Part shown: positions 53,701 to 62,188 of the stretch, one piece after another
How positions within the stretch are numbered: the first letter of the stretch is position 1
Layout of the letters: each line of letters opens with the position of its first letter
From: Thiopseudomonas denitrificans
GTDB lineage: Bacteria; Pseudomonadota; Gammaproteobacteria; Pseudomonadales; Pseudomonadaceae
Length of the DNA stretch: 64,000 nucleotides
Assembly (NCBI RefSeq): GCF_002866065.1
Contig: NZ_LNJZ01000003.1
Span: forward strand, 200,667-264,666
Direction: 5' to 3'
Notes under the pieces: generated by a model
What the model saw: the letters and a program-made list of their open reading frames with translations, nothing else
Told to the model about the DNA's origin: nothing
Database searches by the model: none
Position numbers and translations under genes: made by a program

Positions 53701-53797
53701 GCAACCAGACCATCAGGGCCAGGACCAGCAGGACCGAGGCCGTTACAGCCAGGGAAAATAGCAGGAGAAGCTTGCTGCGAATGTGCTTGAATGTCAT
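50783..53797 (-). CDS. Hybrid sensor histidine kinase (HK-REC-REC-Hpt)
   Basis: A 1004-residue kinase in BarA-like order. A membrane helix near 10-32, a periplasmic domain (about 40-155), a second helix (164-178) and HAMP are followed by a coiled coil. HisKA has His278 (ARMSHEIRTPMNAIVG), then the ATPase domain. REC1 (LIIDDNASARD; LLDWLMPGMDG), REC2 (LLVDDVELNRL; LMDIQMPEMDG) and an Hpt domain with His863 (AHSLKSGAATIG) complete it. The phosphorelay probably ends on the REC-GGDEF protein encoded next. It follows the YfiR-like gene by 15 bases. Confidence 0.92.
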   Translation of the reverse strand: MTFKHIRSKLLLLFSLAVTASVLLVLALMVWLQTHLIRAEWQASLQAQASLIAHNSQAAIDFQDPREASRLLHSLENNPAILQASFYTDSNRILFARYQSPRLAADFELTDAPQRSGETFRFSDNRLLVWAPVPGDSNEAYLEIIGSLAPMQHAIRQMALKTALYLSALLIILLLFANQAARRMASPLQEMSRLTSAMADNPQLADRIHVTGEDELAQLGSSLNHMIDSLQTRDRELERYRQGLEEQVEQRTRELVVAVDAANEASRAKSDFLARMSHEIRTPMNAIVGLGQLLLNSGLNEHQRQQQEQVLSASDMLLGLINDILDYSRIEAGKLEVEHIPFALEQIFRDVSSQLALRAQQRGLELLLHQAADVPERIYGDPLRLRQVLINLISNAIKFTETGEVVVRVERISAPDSKHDRLRFSVRDTGMGIPSEKLETLFTPFTQVDGSMTRRFGGSGLGLAICDQLVGLMGGTISVDSQFGIGSTFTFDIPCDIASERRAHQQASGYTLKQQRALIIDDNASARDILQAMLEELGMRTETADSGEQGLHMLQQASAAGDPFQLILLDWLMPGMDGIETARHINSSLHNQAPAILMVTAGSYEKLFGLVDNVGLKHILTKPVNRSALQESILESMGLSRASLPPATQEASTVHDFSPIRHARILLVDDVELNRLVALALLEETGIQVDTAEHGLQAIAMVEENDYDLVLMDIQMPEMDGLTATREIRKRPHLHNLPILAMTAHARASDRELSLEAGMNDHLTKPVNQDILYRALLQWIPHRTADDARPTTPAGPADAVAAASVLPPLPGVDTAKGLTHTMNKPELYRRILERFPGEFAASAEAITQSIAMQDWPLARRLAHSLKSGAATIGADALATMALAAEQQLAQQHAPDDTQLGALAAELDRLCQLFTMLQPEHPAPGTETAQVTGRLPELIDQLHSLLDSDDARALTVLDSLQEHLAGMATVSTTLIELRDHIEDIEYEAALNLLPRLRQLVQELSA

Positions 53798-53812
53798 GGC
53801 CGTATTTCTGTG

Positions 53813-54364
53813 TTATTCGTTGACCAGGGTTGCCAGCCGCAAGAGCTGGGCGTTGAACGTGATGCCTTGCCGGCTGGCTGTCTTGCGATTGATGAGGATG
53901 TTCAGCTGGCTGCCTTGTTCGTTTGTCAGGGCAAACTCGACCATGCCTCCGTTGCGGGCAAAGCCTCTGAGATCGGAAATGGTTACCAGTGGCAGGCCGT
54001 CAAGTTGCCGGAGAATGCTGCCCAGCCGCCTGCGTTCACTCTGACTGATGAATACATAGTTGCAGCCCGGGGCCTGTTCGGTAGCGGACAGGAAGACAAG
54101 TTCGACCTGCTGGTCGGGAGCGGATGCCTGGTTCAGTTGTTGCAGCGTATCGCCAAAGGGATTTTGTCCGAGTATGCAAAGGTGGCGCGGGCGATCCTCC
54201 TGCTCTGTTGGCAGGTAGACGAAACGGGTCAGTTTCAGCAACAGGGCAGACTTGACTGCATATTCGGTAACAGCGGTGGCTGTCGCGCTGGCAGCCAGCG
54301 GCTGCCATGCCAGCAACAGTGCCAGTACCGTCCAGCGCAGCAGGGCTTTCAAGGGCAATCCCAT
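53813..54364 (-). CDS. YfiR-family periplasmic protein
   Basis: A 183-residue protein from ATG 54364; a GTG five codons upstream overlaps the receptor gene. It has a signal peptide (LRWTVLALLLAWQPLAASA) and the YfiR/DUF4154 core: EYAVKSALLLKLTRFVYLP, LCILGQNPFG, CNYVFISQSE, LVTISDLRGFARNGGMVEF and NILINRKTA. In Pseudomonas YfiR restrains a membrane diguanylate cyclase from the periplasm. Here it lies between a TonB receptor and a hybrid kinase, so it probably modulates the kinase sensor domain. The pairing is inferred from position. Confidence 0.85.
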   Translation of the reverse strand: MGLPLKALLRWTVLALLLAWQPLAASATATAVTEYAVKSALLLKLTRFVYLPTEQEDRPRHLCILGQNPFGDTLQQLNQASAPDQQVELVFLSATEQAPGCNYVFISQSERRRLGSILRQLDGLPLVTISDLRGFARNGGMVEFALTNEQGSQLNILINRKTASRQGITFNAQLLRLATLVNE

Positions 54365-54366
54365 AA

Positions 54367-56637
54367 TCAGAAATGCCACTCCAGGGACACGACCCAGGTT
54401 CTGGGTTGTTGCGGCATGTCCCAGAAGGTGTGGTTACCGGAGCCGGCAGCCGCGTAATAACGCTTGTCGGTCAGGTTGTATACGTCGAGCCACAGGCTGG
54501 CCGGGCTGTGCAGGATGTTGTGCCAGCCCAGATGGGTATCGAGCACGGCATAGCCGGGTGTGGCACAGCGCCCGGGTGCCTTTTTGCTGCTGCTGCAGCT
54601 GGCGGATGGCAGGTTGTCATCTTCGGGTGGCCGGGTGCGGCCATTGGTGACGCTGCCGGTCCAGCGCAGCTTGGGCGTGATGGTGACGTGATCCTGGTAG
54701 CGGAAGGTGGTGCCGGCCTTGAACCGATAGGTGGAGACGTAGGGGATCTTGCGGTCCACGCCGCTTTCCTTGACGCGGCCGTGAATCCAGCCGGCGCTGG
54801 CCCAGAGATCGCCGCTCCAGTTGTCGTCAAGGCGGAAGCGCCATTGGGCACTCAGGTCCAGGCCGGTTTGGCGCTGGCGGCCGGCGTTGACTTTCTGGCT
54901 GGCGTTTTTCAGGATTGCGCCCGCAATGGCGGTGGTATTGTCCTCCCGGTTGCCGGTCACGATCAGGTCGCTGATATGGCTGTGATAGAGGTTGCTGACC
55001 AGGTTCAGGTTGCGGGTTGGACGCCACTCCCAGACCAGCCCCAGGGTACGGGCTTTTTCCGGCTTCAGGTCGGGGTTGGCCACGCGAAAACCGGAGCCTT
55101 CGTAAAGGCCGTCTGTATTGGGTGTGGCATTGAAGGTGCCGTAGCCGCTCAAGCCTTCATCGGCCGAGGGTGCACGGAATGCCTCGCCGTATAGCAGTTT
55201 GAACAGGTGCCGGTCATGTGCTTTCCAGACCACACCCAGACGCGGATTGAAGCTGTCGCCATAGACTGTGTGATGGTCGAAACGGAAGCCGACAGTGGTC
55301 GAGAGGCTGTCGCTCCACTCAGACAGCAGTTGGGTGTAGCCGAAGTAGCTTTGGTTGCGGTCGTGGGCAATGTCCATCGGCAGTGTGGTGTTCGGGTACA
55401 GCATGTCCTGCTGGCCGGGTGTCTTGCCGGTGTTGTATTTGTAGGGCATGGAACCGCCCTCGATAGCCTTGAAGTGCTGCGCGCCAAGGCCGAACTGGAC
55501 CTGTTGCTGGTCGGTCCAGCTCCAGTCAAAACTCTGCTCGATACCGATACGGCGGCCGTAGCTGTAGGAATATCCCGGTGCGAAACCGTTGTATCTGTTG
55601 TTGTAGTGCGAGCGCGGGTCCACCTCCATGCGTGAATAATCCAGCTGCAGCCGGGCATCGAGTTTGTCTGTTGGCGCAAACCGGTAGCTGCCATACAGGG
55701 TATCCGATGTCGTTATCCAGCGGGCCTTGCTGCTGTAATGTGTGGTTGCGTAAGGGTCGGTGGTGCTGGTCAGGTTGGTGTAGTGGTGACGATAGTAGCC
55801 CAAAGTCAGCTGATCGGCCCAGTCCAGGCGGGCAAACAGGCTGTGGCTGCTGACTTCACCGCGATAGCGCTCGCGGTCGGCTGCGCGGATAAAAGGCTCG
55901 CCGTTTTGATCTTTGGTGCTGGTATCGACTTTGCGATAGTCGGACTTGTATAGCTTGTCCAGCCGGGCGCGGTCGGATTCCTGCCAGTGACCGCCGAGGG
56001 ACAGGCTCAGGTTGTTGCCGCCAGTGAAGCCGGTCATGAAAGAGTATTCGCGGCTGTTGAAATTGCCGCCGCCGACGGAGAACCAGCTGCCATCGGTATG
56101 GTTGCCGGCTTCGGTGATGATGTTGACCACGCCGGATACCGCGTCGGCACCATAGAGTGCGGCGGCCGGACCGTAGAGGAACTCGACTTGTTTGGCCTGA
56201 TACAGCGCCAGGTTTTCGGCAACCGGATAACTGCCGGCCGATGGCTGGCTGATGCGCACTCCATCGAGCAGTACCAGCAGGCGGTTCGGACCCAGATTGC
56301 CCTGAACCGTGAACTGGTTGAACTGTGATGACTTGGTGCCGCGCTGGAAGTCCACGCCGGGCATGTCTTGGAGCAAATCGGCCAGATTCTTGTAGCGGCG
56401 CTCACGGATTTGCTCGCGGGTCACCACCATGATGTGGGCCGGCGTCTGGTCGCGATGTTCTGCGCTGCGCGAGGCGGTGATGACAGGGATGTTGATCAGC
56501 TCCGCCAGTGACAGGTCAAGTAGCCGGGTGCTTTCAAGGCTGTGTTCGCCGGCCTGGACAGGCAGGTTCAGTACGATCAGGGTGGCGCCGAGGGTACAGG
56601 CAAGACAGGCTCTGGTGTTGTTCATGGATGTTTGCAT
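54367..56637 (-). CDS. TonB-dependent outer membrane receptor
   Basis: About 756 residues from ATG 56637 (ATG 56625 is also possible; neither has a good ribosome site). After the signal peptide (LGATLIVLNLPVQAG) come a plug domain (IPVITASRSAEHRDQTPAHIMVV, LLDGVRI, YGADAVSGVVNIIT) and a 22-strand barrel ending in EWHF with a C-terminal Phe. The plug resembles colicin I/vitamin B12 receptor types. The ligand is unknown. It is the first gene of an operon with YfiR, a hybrid kinase and a diguanylate cyclase, so it may report a bound ligand as well as import it. Confidence 0.9.
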   Translation of the reverse strand: MQTSMNNTRACLACTLGATLIVLNLPVQAGEHSLESTRLLDLSLAELINIPVITASRSAEHRDQTPAHIMVVTREQIRERRYKNLADLLQDMPGVDFQRGTKSSQFNQFTVQGNLGPNRLLVLLDGVRISQPSAGSYPVAENLALYQAKQVEFLYGPAAALYGADAVSGVVNIITEAGNHTDGSWFSVGGGNFNSREYSFMTGFTGGNNLSLSLGGHWQESDRARLDKLYKSDYRKVDTSTKDQNGEPFIRAADRERYRGEVSSHSLFARLDWADQLTLGYYRHHYTNLTSTTDPYATTHYSSKARWITTSDTLYGSYRFAPTDKLDARLQLDYSRMEVDPRSHYNNRYNGFAPGYSYSYGRRIGIEQSFDWSWTDQQQVQFGLGAQHFKAIEGGSMPYKYNTGKTPGQQDMLYPNTTLPMDIAHDRNQSYFGYTQLLSEWSDSLSTTVGFRFDHHTVYGDSFNPRLGVVWKAHDRHLFKLLYGEAFRAPSADEGLSGYGTFNATPNTDGLYEGSGFRVANPDLKPEKARTLGLVWEWRPTRNLNLVSNLYHSHISDLIVTGNREDNTTAIAGAILKNASQKVNAGRQRQTGLDLSAQWRFRLDDNWSGDLWASAGWIHGRVKESGVDRKIPYVSTYRFKAGTTFRYQDHVTITPKLRWTGSVTNGRTRPPEDDNLPSASCSSSKKAPGRCATPGYAVLDTHLGWHNILHSPASLWLDVYNLTDKRYYAAAGSGNHTFWDMPQQPRTWVVSLEWHF

Positions 56638-56728
56638 AAATTGTAGTACAGCCAGCCGTGGGGCCGGGTCGGCAGGATGAAGCCCGGGCATCCGGTAATG
56701 CGGTGATGCCATCGCGTCACTATAGTAC

Positions 56729-56790
56729 TGTGATATGGACGAAGAAGCATTGTGGTATAGACGAAGATCCACTCCGGAACGCTCCGGAGT
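56729..56790 (-). promoter_or_regulatory. Direct repeat and hairpin upstream of the TonB receptor operon
   Basis: TGTGATATGGACGAAG (56729-56744) and TGTGGTATAGACGAAG (56751-56766) match at 14 of 16 bases and are 22 bases apart, two helical turns. Next to them ACTCCGGA/TCCGGAGT (56771-56778, 56783-56790) forms an 8-base hairpin. The block is about 90-155 bases before the receptor start and is the likely control region. No Fur box or B12 riboswitch consensus was found here. Confidence 0.45.
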
Positions 56791-56906
56791 GTGCCATGGC
56801 AGCCACCCGCCGGCTGCGGCTCCGGTGTTCCCGGCCATGGCTGGAGCGGTTGTACCGCCAGTACGCAGGCAAACTGGAACGCTACTGATTGCGGCAGGCG
56901 GAACCG

Positions 56907-58013
56907 TTAGCGGGCCAGATGTCCCAGCTTGTGCAACATGGAGTTCAGTCCCTGCATGACGGTATGGTTGGCGTGCTCCATGGCGTTGAGTGCCTGCAGC
57001 GCCTGCTCTAGCTGGCCGGCACGGTAATACCGGACAGCGTTGACGGCCTGGTCATGCACTGCCTTGTGCGGACTCTCCATGCTGCGGTAATCCTGCATGT
57101 CGGCAAACAGTTCGCGGCCATCGCCCTGGTAATACCACTGGCCCAGCCGGCAGTGCTGTTCGTCGGGGAAGTCTTCTGGAAGTGTGTCGGAAATGCCGAA
57201 GAACACCTTGTACACTTCAAGTTTCAGTTCCAGTTCGTCGATGTTGGCCAGTTCCACGTTGGCCAGGATGGCGGAGTCACTGATGGCCTGCTCCATGCGC
57301 CGTGACAGTTCCAACAGCTCGTGCATGCTAAGTACCGCTTGCTGGCTTTCGGTGGCGTGACTGCCTGCATCGGTAGCACCACGGTCCATGATTTCCCTGG
57401 CGTTGCGCGTTTCGTTCTGGATGTCCTGTACCAGACGGGAGATGTCTTCGGTTGCGTCGGAAGTGCGCTGTGCCAGATTGCGTACCTCGTCGGCCACCAC
57501 GGCAAAACCGCGACCGGCTTCGCCGGCCCGCGCCGCTTCAATGGCGGCATTGAGCGCCAGCAGGTTGGTCTGGTTCGCCACATCCTGGATTAGCTGGACG
57601 AAACCGCCAATTTCCTCGGCCCTCTGGCTCAGGCTGCTGACCTGCTCGGCCGCTTGGTGCATCAGGCGGAAAGTGGCCTGCAAATTTTCGGCAATACGCT
57701 CGAAAGCGATACGGTTGGTATCGGACTGCTCGGCGGCCTTGAGTGCGGAGTCACGCTCGATGTTGAGCGTATCGACCAGATTCATGAAGGAATTCTTGAC
57801 GCCGTTGAGGGAGTTGCCAAAGCTGCCCAGGCTGGTATAGACGCCTTGATGGGTGGTGCGCTCCCGCTCCTGATGGTGCAATCTGGCCTGCAGCTGCGCC
57901 TGCTGCTGTTCCAGCTGTGCAATCTGTTGGTGCAGTTGCTGATTTTCCAGGTTCAGGCGGTCATTTTCGTGTTGGGACTGCTTGAGCTGCATTTTGAGTT
58001 TGGCAGAAAACAT
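56907..58013 (-). CDS. Soluble methyl-accepting chemotaxis protein with C-terminal CZB domain
   Basis: A 368-residue cytoplasmic chemoreceptor from ATG 58013 (GAGG upstream). A Gln-rich coiled coil (about 8-55) precedes the signalling domain, whose hairpin tip is [32 protein letters not shown]. The C-terminal zinc-binding CZB domain (about 260-330) shows [13 protein letters not shown] and SPHKAVH, giving Cys and two His ligands. The first ligand, normally His in (L/I)DH, is Glu here (NIDELELK). There is no membrane segment. CZB receptors such as TlpD respond to oxidants or zinc through the Cys. It needs CheA/CheW, which are not in the window. Confidence 0.9.
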   Translation of the reverse strand: MFSAKLKMQLKQSQHENDRLNLENQQLHQQIAQLEQQQAQLQARLHHQERERTTHQGVYTSLGSFGNSLNGVKNSFMNLVDTLNIERDSALKAAEQSDTNRIAFERIAENLQATFRLMHQAAEQVSSLSQRAEEIGGFVQLIQDVANQTNLLALNAAIEAARAGEAGRGFAVVADEVRNLAQRTSDATEDISRLVQDIQNETRNAREIMDRGATDAGSHATESQQAVLSMHELLELSRRMEQAISDSAILANVELANIDELELKLEVYKVFFGISDTLPEDFPDEQHCRLGQWYYQGDGRELFADMQDYRSMESPHKAVHDQAVNAVRYYRAGQLEQALQALNAMEHANHTVMQGLNSMLHKLGHLAR

Positions 58014-58283
58014 CGGGGCCTCTGTGGGGTGGGGCTGCTGGTGATGAGTTGGCGGGATGGTTCCGCCATGCCTGTACACCGCTGCCGCTATGAATTCTGT
58101 GCGTTTAGCAAAAATGTTCCGGTTTTTTGGGGCTGGCGATGGCAGCCAGCATGATTGCTGACAAGGATGAAAGCAATGTGAGGCATTATGCCATGTTTGG
58201 GAGGGTATAACCTAGTGCATTGGTCGGATATGGTTGGGGCGGCATGACCCAGCGCCGGGATGTATTCGGACTGGATGGCCCTG

Positions 58284-59300
58284 CTTCTGTAGGTACGAAT
58301 TTATTCGTACAAATCATGTGCGTTGTTGTGCGAATGAATTCGCACCTACAGCCGGGGGCGCTGCTTGCTTCTGTAGGTACGAATTTATTCGGACAGATCA
58401 TGTGCGTTGTTGTGCGAGTGAATTCGCACCTACAGCCGGGGGCGCTGCTTGCTTCTGTAGGGACGAATTTATTCGTACAGATCATGTGCGTTGTTGCTGT
58501 GCGAATGAGTTCGCACCTCCAGCCGGGGGCGCGGCTTGCTTCCGTAGGTACGAATTTATTCGTACAGATCATGTGCGTTGTTGCTGTGCGAATGAGTTCG
58601 CACCTCCAGCCGGGGGCGCGGCTTGCTTCCGTAGGTACGAATTTATTCGTACAGATCATGTGCGTTGTTGCTGTGCGAATGAGTTCGCACCTCCAGCCGG
58701 GGGCGCGGCTTGCTTCCGTAGGTACGAATTTATTCGTACAGATCATGTGCGTTGTTGTTGTGCGAATGAGTTCGCACCTGCAGCCGGGGGCGCGGCTTGC
58801 TTCTGTAAGTACGAATTTATTCGTACAAATCATGTGCGTTGTTGTGCGAATGAATTCGCACCTACAGCCGGAGGCGCTGCTTGCTTCTGTAGGTACGAAT
58901 TTATTCGAACAGATCATGTGCGTTGTTGTTGTGCGAATGAGTTCGCCCCTGCAGCCGGGGGCGCGGCTTGCTTCTGTAAGTACGAATTTATTCGTACAAA
59001 TCATGTGCGTTGTTGTGCGAATGAATTCGCACCTACAGCCGGAGGCGCTGCTTGCTTCTGTAGGTACGAATTTATTCGAACAGATCATGTGCGTTGTTGT
59101 TGTGCGAATGAGTTCGCCCCTGCAGCCGGGGGCGCGGCTTGCTTCTGTAAGTACGAATTTATTCGTACAAATCATGTGCGTTGTTGTTGTGCGAATGAAT
59201 TCGCACTTACAGTCGGGGGCGCGGCTTGCTTCTGTAGGTACGAATTTATTCGTACAGATCATGTGCGTTGTTGTGCGAATGAATTCGCACCTACAGTCGG
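58284..59300. repeat. Array of 12 tandem 84/87-bp palindromic repeats
   Basis: Twelve units begin at about 58294, 58378, 58462, 58549, 58636, 58723, 58810, 58894, 58981, 59065, 59152 and 59239 (position of TACGAAT), spaced 84 or 87 bases. Each holds TACGAATTTATTCGTA and TGCGAATGAATTCGCA hairpins between outer arms CTGTAGGT and ACCTACAG, then a GC-rich linker. Length differs only by one GTT/GCT triplet. Units 7-8 are repeated as units 9-10 (171-base identical tandem copy by eye), and units 4-5 are identical. The linkers are constant, so it is not a CRISPR. It lies between the CZB receptor and the D-lactate dehydrogenase gene. Region 58014-58283 shows no gene. Confidence 0.95.
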
Positions 59301-62140
59301 GGCGTGCTGCTGACCCGGTCCACCAGGTAGAGGATGGACTGGTACTGCAGCCCGGAATGTTCGCCAAGGCCGATCTCGCAGGTGCGGTTGTTGGAATAAC
59401 CGGCACTGCAGCCCTGCACTTCACCACGCAAATCCTGCAGTGCACAGGTGTTCAGCTCGGGTACCTGGAAGCCCCGGTCGCCGCCAAAGCCGCAGCAGGT
59501 AACCGAAGCAGGCGTTACCACTTCACGGGCACAGGCTTTAGCCAGGCCAAGCAGCGACTGGCTGTTACCCCCCATGGTGGTGGAGCAGGTCAGGTGCAGG
59601 GCGATGCGCTCATCCGCTGGCTGAATCTCCAGCCGTGGCAATGCGTGACGATGGATGAAATCGGCTGCTTCGTAAAACTGCAGCCGCTCATTGCTGCACT
59701 CCTGCATGCGCAGGTTGCAGGCGCTGGCATCGGTGATCACGGCCAGGTGCTGATCGCCGGCCAGCTGGCGTGTCGCTTCCAGTACCTCGTTGCGCTTGCC
59801 GTCGGCCACCTCGAACAGCCCCTTGGACTGGAATGGCATGCCGCAGCACAGGCTGTGGATGTTGTCCGGGATCAGCACACGATAGCCGGCTTTTTCCAGC
59901 AGGCTGAGTACCACCTGATAAACAGGACGCTGATCGCTGGCGTTGCGGTCCGAGCCCAGTACCCGGTTCATGCAGGAAGGCCAGTAGATGACCGTATCCG
60001 CCGGCAGCGAGCCGTTGGCCGGCCCGAACAGGCGCTGCCGCGGCAAGGCGGGTGCCGCAGCCGGCAGACCGGGCCGCCAGTGACCGACCGACAAGCCGGC
60101 TTTGCGCGCCAGCGCCATGGAGCCGGCCATGCCCTTGTCGCCAAGCAGGCTGCGACCCGTACTGGCCAGCTTTAGTGCCAGACGTGCCGCCTTGCTGATG
60201 CCGGCAAAGCGGCGGGCCAGCCATTGGGCACGGTTTTGCAGATTCCGGTTTTGCTTGCCGCGCAAATCGCGCACCAGATTGCCGGTGTTGATGCCGACCG
60301 GGCAGCGGGTGGAACACAAGCCATCCAGTGCGCAGGTGTCCAGTCCCTGATATTGCCAGCCTTGCTCCAGCGCACGGATACTTTCAGCAGAGGCTCCCTG
60401 CTGGCGGCGGCGCTGCAGTTCGCGCCAGATGACAATGCGCTGGCGCGGGCTCAGGGTCAGCCGGCGTGACGGGCAGACCGCTTCGCAAAAACCACACTCG
60501 ATGCAGTTGTCGACGATGGGATTGGCCTCGGGTAGCGGCTTGAGGTTTTCCACGTGCACCTTGGGATTGTCGCTGATCAGCACATCGGGGTTGAGCAGGC
60601 AGGCCGGGTCGAACAGCTGCTTGATGCGCTTCATCAGCGCATAGGCTTCGCTGCCCCACTCCAGCTCCACATAGGGCGCCATGTTGCGGCCGGTGCCGTG
60701 TTCGGCCTTGAGCGAGCCGCCGTAGTCCACTGCCACCAGCTGTGCCAGCTCTTCCATGAAGGCGCTGTAACGGGCCACTTCGGCGGGGTCGTTGAAACTC
60801 TGGGTAAAGACAAAGTGCAGGTTGCCCTCCAGAGCATGGCCGAACAGTATGGCTTCGTGATAACCGTGCTTGTGCAGCAGTTCTTGCAGATCGAGTACGC
60901 CTTCGGCCAGTCGCTCCAGCGGAAAGGCGACATCCTCGATGATCACCGTGGTGCCGATCACCCGGTTGGCACCCACGGCCGGGAAGGTACCCTTGCGCAC
61001 ATTCCAGTAGCTGTCATAGGTGGCCGGGTCGCGGGTGAATTCCAGCGGACGCAGTACCGGAATGTCGGCCAGTGTCCGGCAGATGTACTGGATATTTTGC
61101 TCCAGCTGCCCGTCGTCGGCGCCGCGTACATCCACCAGCAGCGCGGTGGCGCCCTCCGGCAGCTCGGCCAGGTCATCGGGCATGCCGGGCATGTGCTGTA
61201 CCGAGCGCAGCGAAGCACGGTCCAGCAGCTCGACGGCGCTGACCGGCGTTTCCTTCAGCAATGTGGTGGCGGTACAGGCGGTGTGGATGTCGGGGAAATG
61301 GATCAGTGCCGCTGCCTTGTCCGGATAGTCCGGCACGGTGCGGTAGGTGATGGCGCTGATGAAGCCCAGGGTACCCTCGGAGCCGATCATCAGGTGCTTG
61401 AGAATTTCCAGCGGATCCTCGAAGTCGACCAGCGCATTGATGCCGTAGCCGGTGGTGTTCTTCAGCCGATATTTGTGGCGGATACGTTCGGCCAGTGGCT
61501 GGTTGGCACGGGTCTGCTCGCCAAGCTGGCGCAGCTGCTCCAGCAGTTCAGCATGGCTTTCACGGAAGGCGGCGACCGATGCCGCATCGGCGGTATCCAG
61601 CAAGGTGCCGTCAGCGAAGATCAGCCGCAGCTCGAGCAAGGTGTTGTAGGAGTTTTCTGCCGTGCCGCAGCACATGCCGGAAGCGTTGTTGGCGGCGATA
61701 CCGCCGATCATGCAGGCGTTGATCGAGGCCGGGTCCGGGCCGATCTTGCGCTGCAGCGGGGCGAGAATGCTGTTGGCACGGGCACCGATCACGCCCGGCT
61801 GCAAACGGATGGCAGCGCCATCGCCCAGCAGCTGATGACCATTCCAGCCGTTGCCGAGTTGAATCAGTACCGAATCGGTCACTGCCTGACCGGACAACGA
61901 GGTGCCGGCAGCACGGAAGGTGACCGGCAGACCGCGCCGGGCGCAGCTGTGCAACACCTGTTGCACTTCGCGTTCGCTTTCGACCCGCACCACCAGCTGC
62001 GGCACCAGCCGGTAGAAGCTGGCATCGGTGCCCAGGGCCAGCCGGCTCAACTCGTCGGTCAGCAGGCGGGTGGACGGAATGAATTCTGCCAGTTCATGGA
62101 CCAGCGCCCGGTAGGTGTCGGTGATCGGGTACATAAGCAT
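59291..62140 (-). CDS. D-lactate dehydrogenase-like FAD and Fe-S oxidoreductase
   Basis: A 949-residue membrane-associated flavoprotein. The N-terminal FAD domain has TFRAAGTSLSGQAVTD and ASGMCCGTAEN; the FAD-oxidase C domain follows. Two ferredoxin-type motifs, CIECGFCEAVCP and CALDGLCSTRCP, are near 545 and 605. The C-terminal part holds two CCG-type modules (SLCCGMPFQSKG, TCCGFGGD). This matches Dld/YdiJ-like enzymes that oxidise D-lactate or similar 2-hydroxy acids to the quinone pool. The final codons Arg-Leu and the TAG stop lie inside the repeat array. A second ATG at 62134 is also possible. It follows lactate permease by 48 bases. Confidence 0.9.
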   Translation of the reverse strand: MLMYPITDTYRALVHELAEFIPSTRLLTDELSRLALGTDASFYRLVPQLVVRVESEREVQQVLHSCARRGLPVTFRAAGTSLSGQAVTDSVLIQLGNGWNGHQLLGDGAAIRLQPGVIGARANSILAPLQRKIGPDPASINACMIGGIAANNASGMCCGTAENSYNTLLELRLIFADGTLLDTADAASVAAFRESHAELLEQLRQLGEQTRANQPLAERIRHKYRLKNTTGYGINALVDFEDPLEILKHLMIGSEGTLGFISAITYRTVPDYPDKAAALIHFPDIHTACTATTLLKETPVSAVELLDRASLRSVQHMPGMPDDLAELPEGATALLVDVRGADDGQLEQNIQYICRTLADIPVLRPLEFTRDPATYDSYWNVRKGTFPAVGANRVIGTTVIIEDVAFPLERLAEGVLDLQELLHKHGYHEAILFGHALEGNLHFVFTQSFNDPAEVARYSAFMEELAQLVAVDYGGSLKAEHGTGRNMAPYVELEWGSEAYALMKRIKQLFDPACLLNPDVLISDNPKVHVENLKPLPEANPIVDNCIECGFCEAVCPSRRLTLSPRQRIVIWRELQRRRQQGASAESIRALEQGWQYQGLDTCALDGLCSTRCPVGINTGNLVRDLRGKQNRNLQNRAQWLARRFAGISKAARLALKLASTGRSLLGDKGMAGSMALARKAGLSVGHWRPGLPAAAPALPRQRLFGPANGSLPADTVIYWPSCMNRVLGSDRNASDQRPVYQVVLSLLEKAGYRVLIPDNIHSLCCGMPFQSKGLFEVADGKRNEVLEATRQLAGDQHLAVITDASACNLRMQECSNERLQFYEAADFIHRHALPRLEIQPADERIALHLTCSTTMGGNSQSLLGLAKACAREVVTPASVTCCGFGGDRGFQVPELNTCALQDLRGEVQGCSAGYSNNRTCEIGLGEHSGLQYQSILYLVDRVSSTPRL

Positions 62141-62188
62141 CTCGCGTGCAAAAATGACGTGGCCAGCCTGTCAGGACCGGCCACGGGA

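Noticed and set aside
56638-56906. Cobalamin riboswitch upstream of the TonB receptor
   Set aside because: No B12-box-like conserved core was found; the hairpins present are simple palindromes and a direct repeat.
58284-59300. CRISPR array
   Set aside because: The repeated unit is 84/87 bases with constant linkers; there are no unique spacers of equal length and no cas genes.
58220-60175. A 651-residue plus-strand protein across the repeats and into the dehydrogenase gene
   Set aside because: Its second half is the antisense of a well-conserved flavoprotein, and its first half is repeat-derived with no family match or ribosome site.
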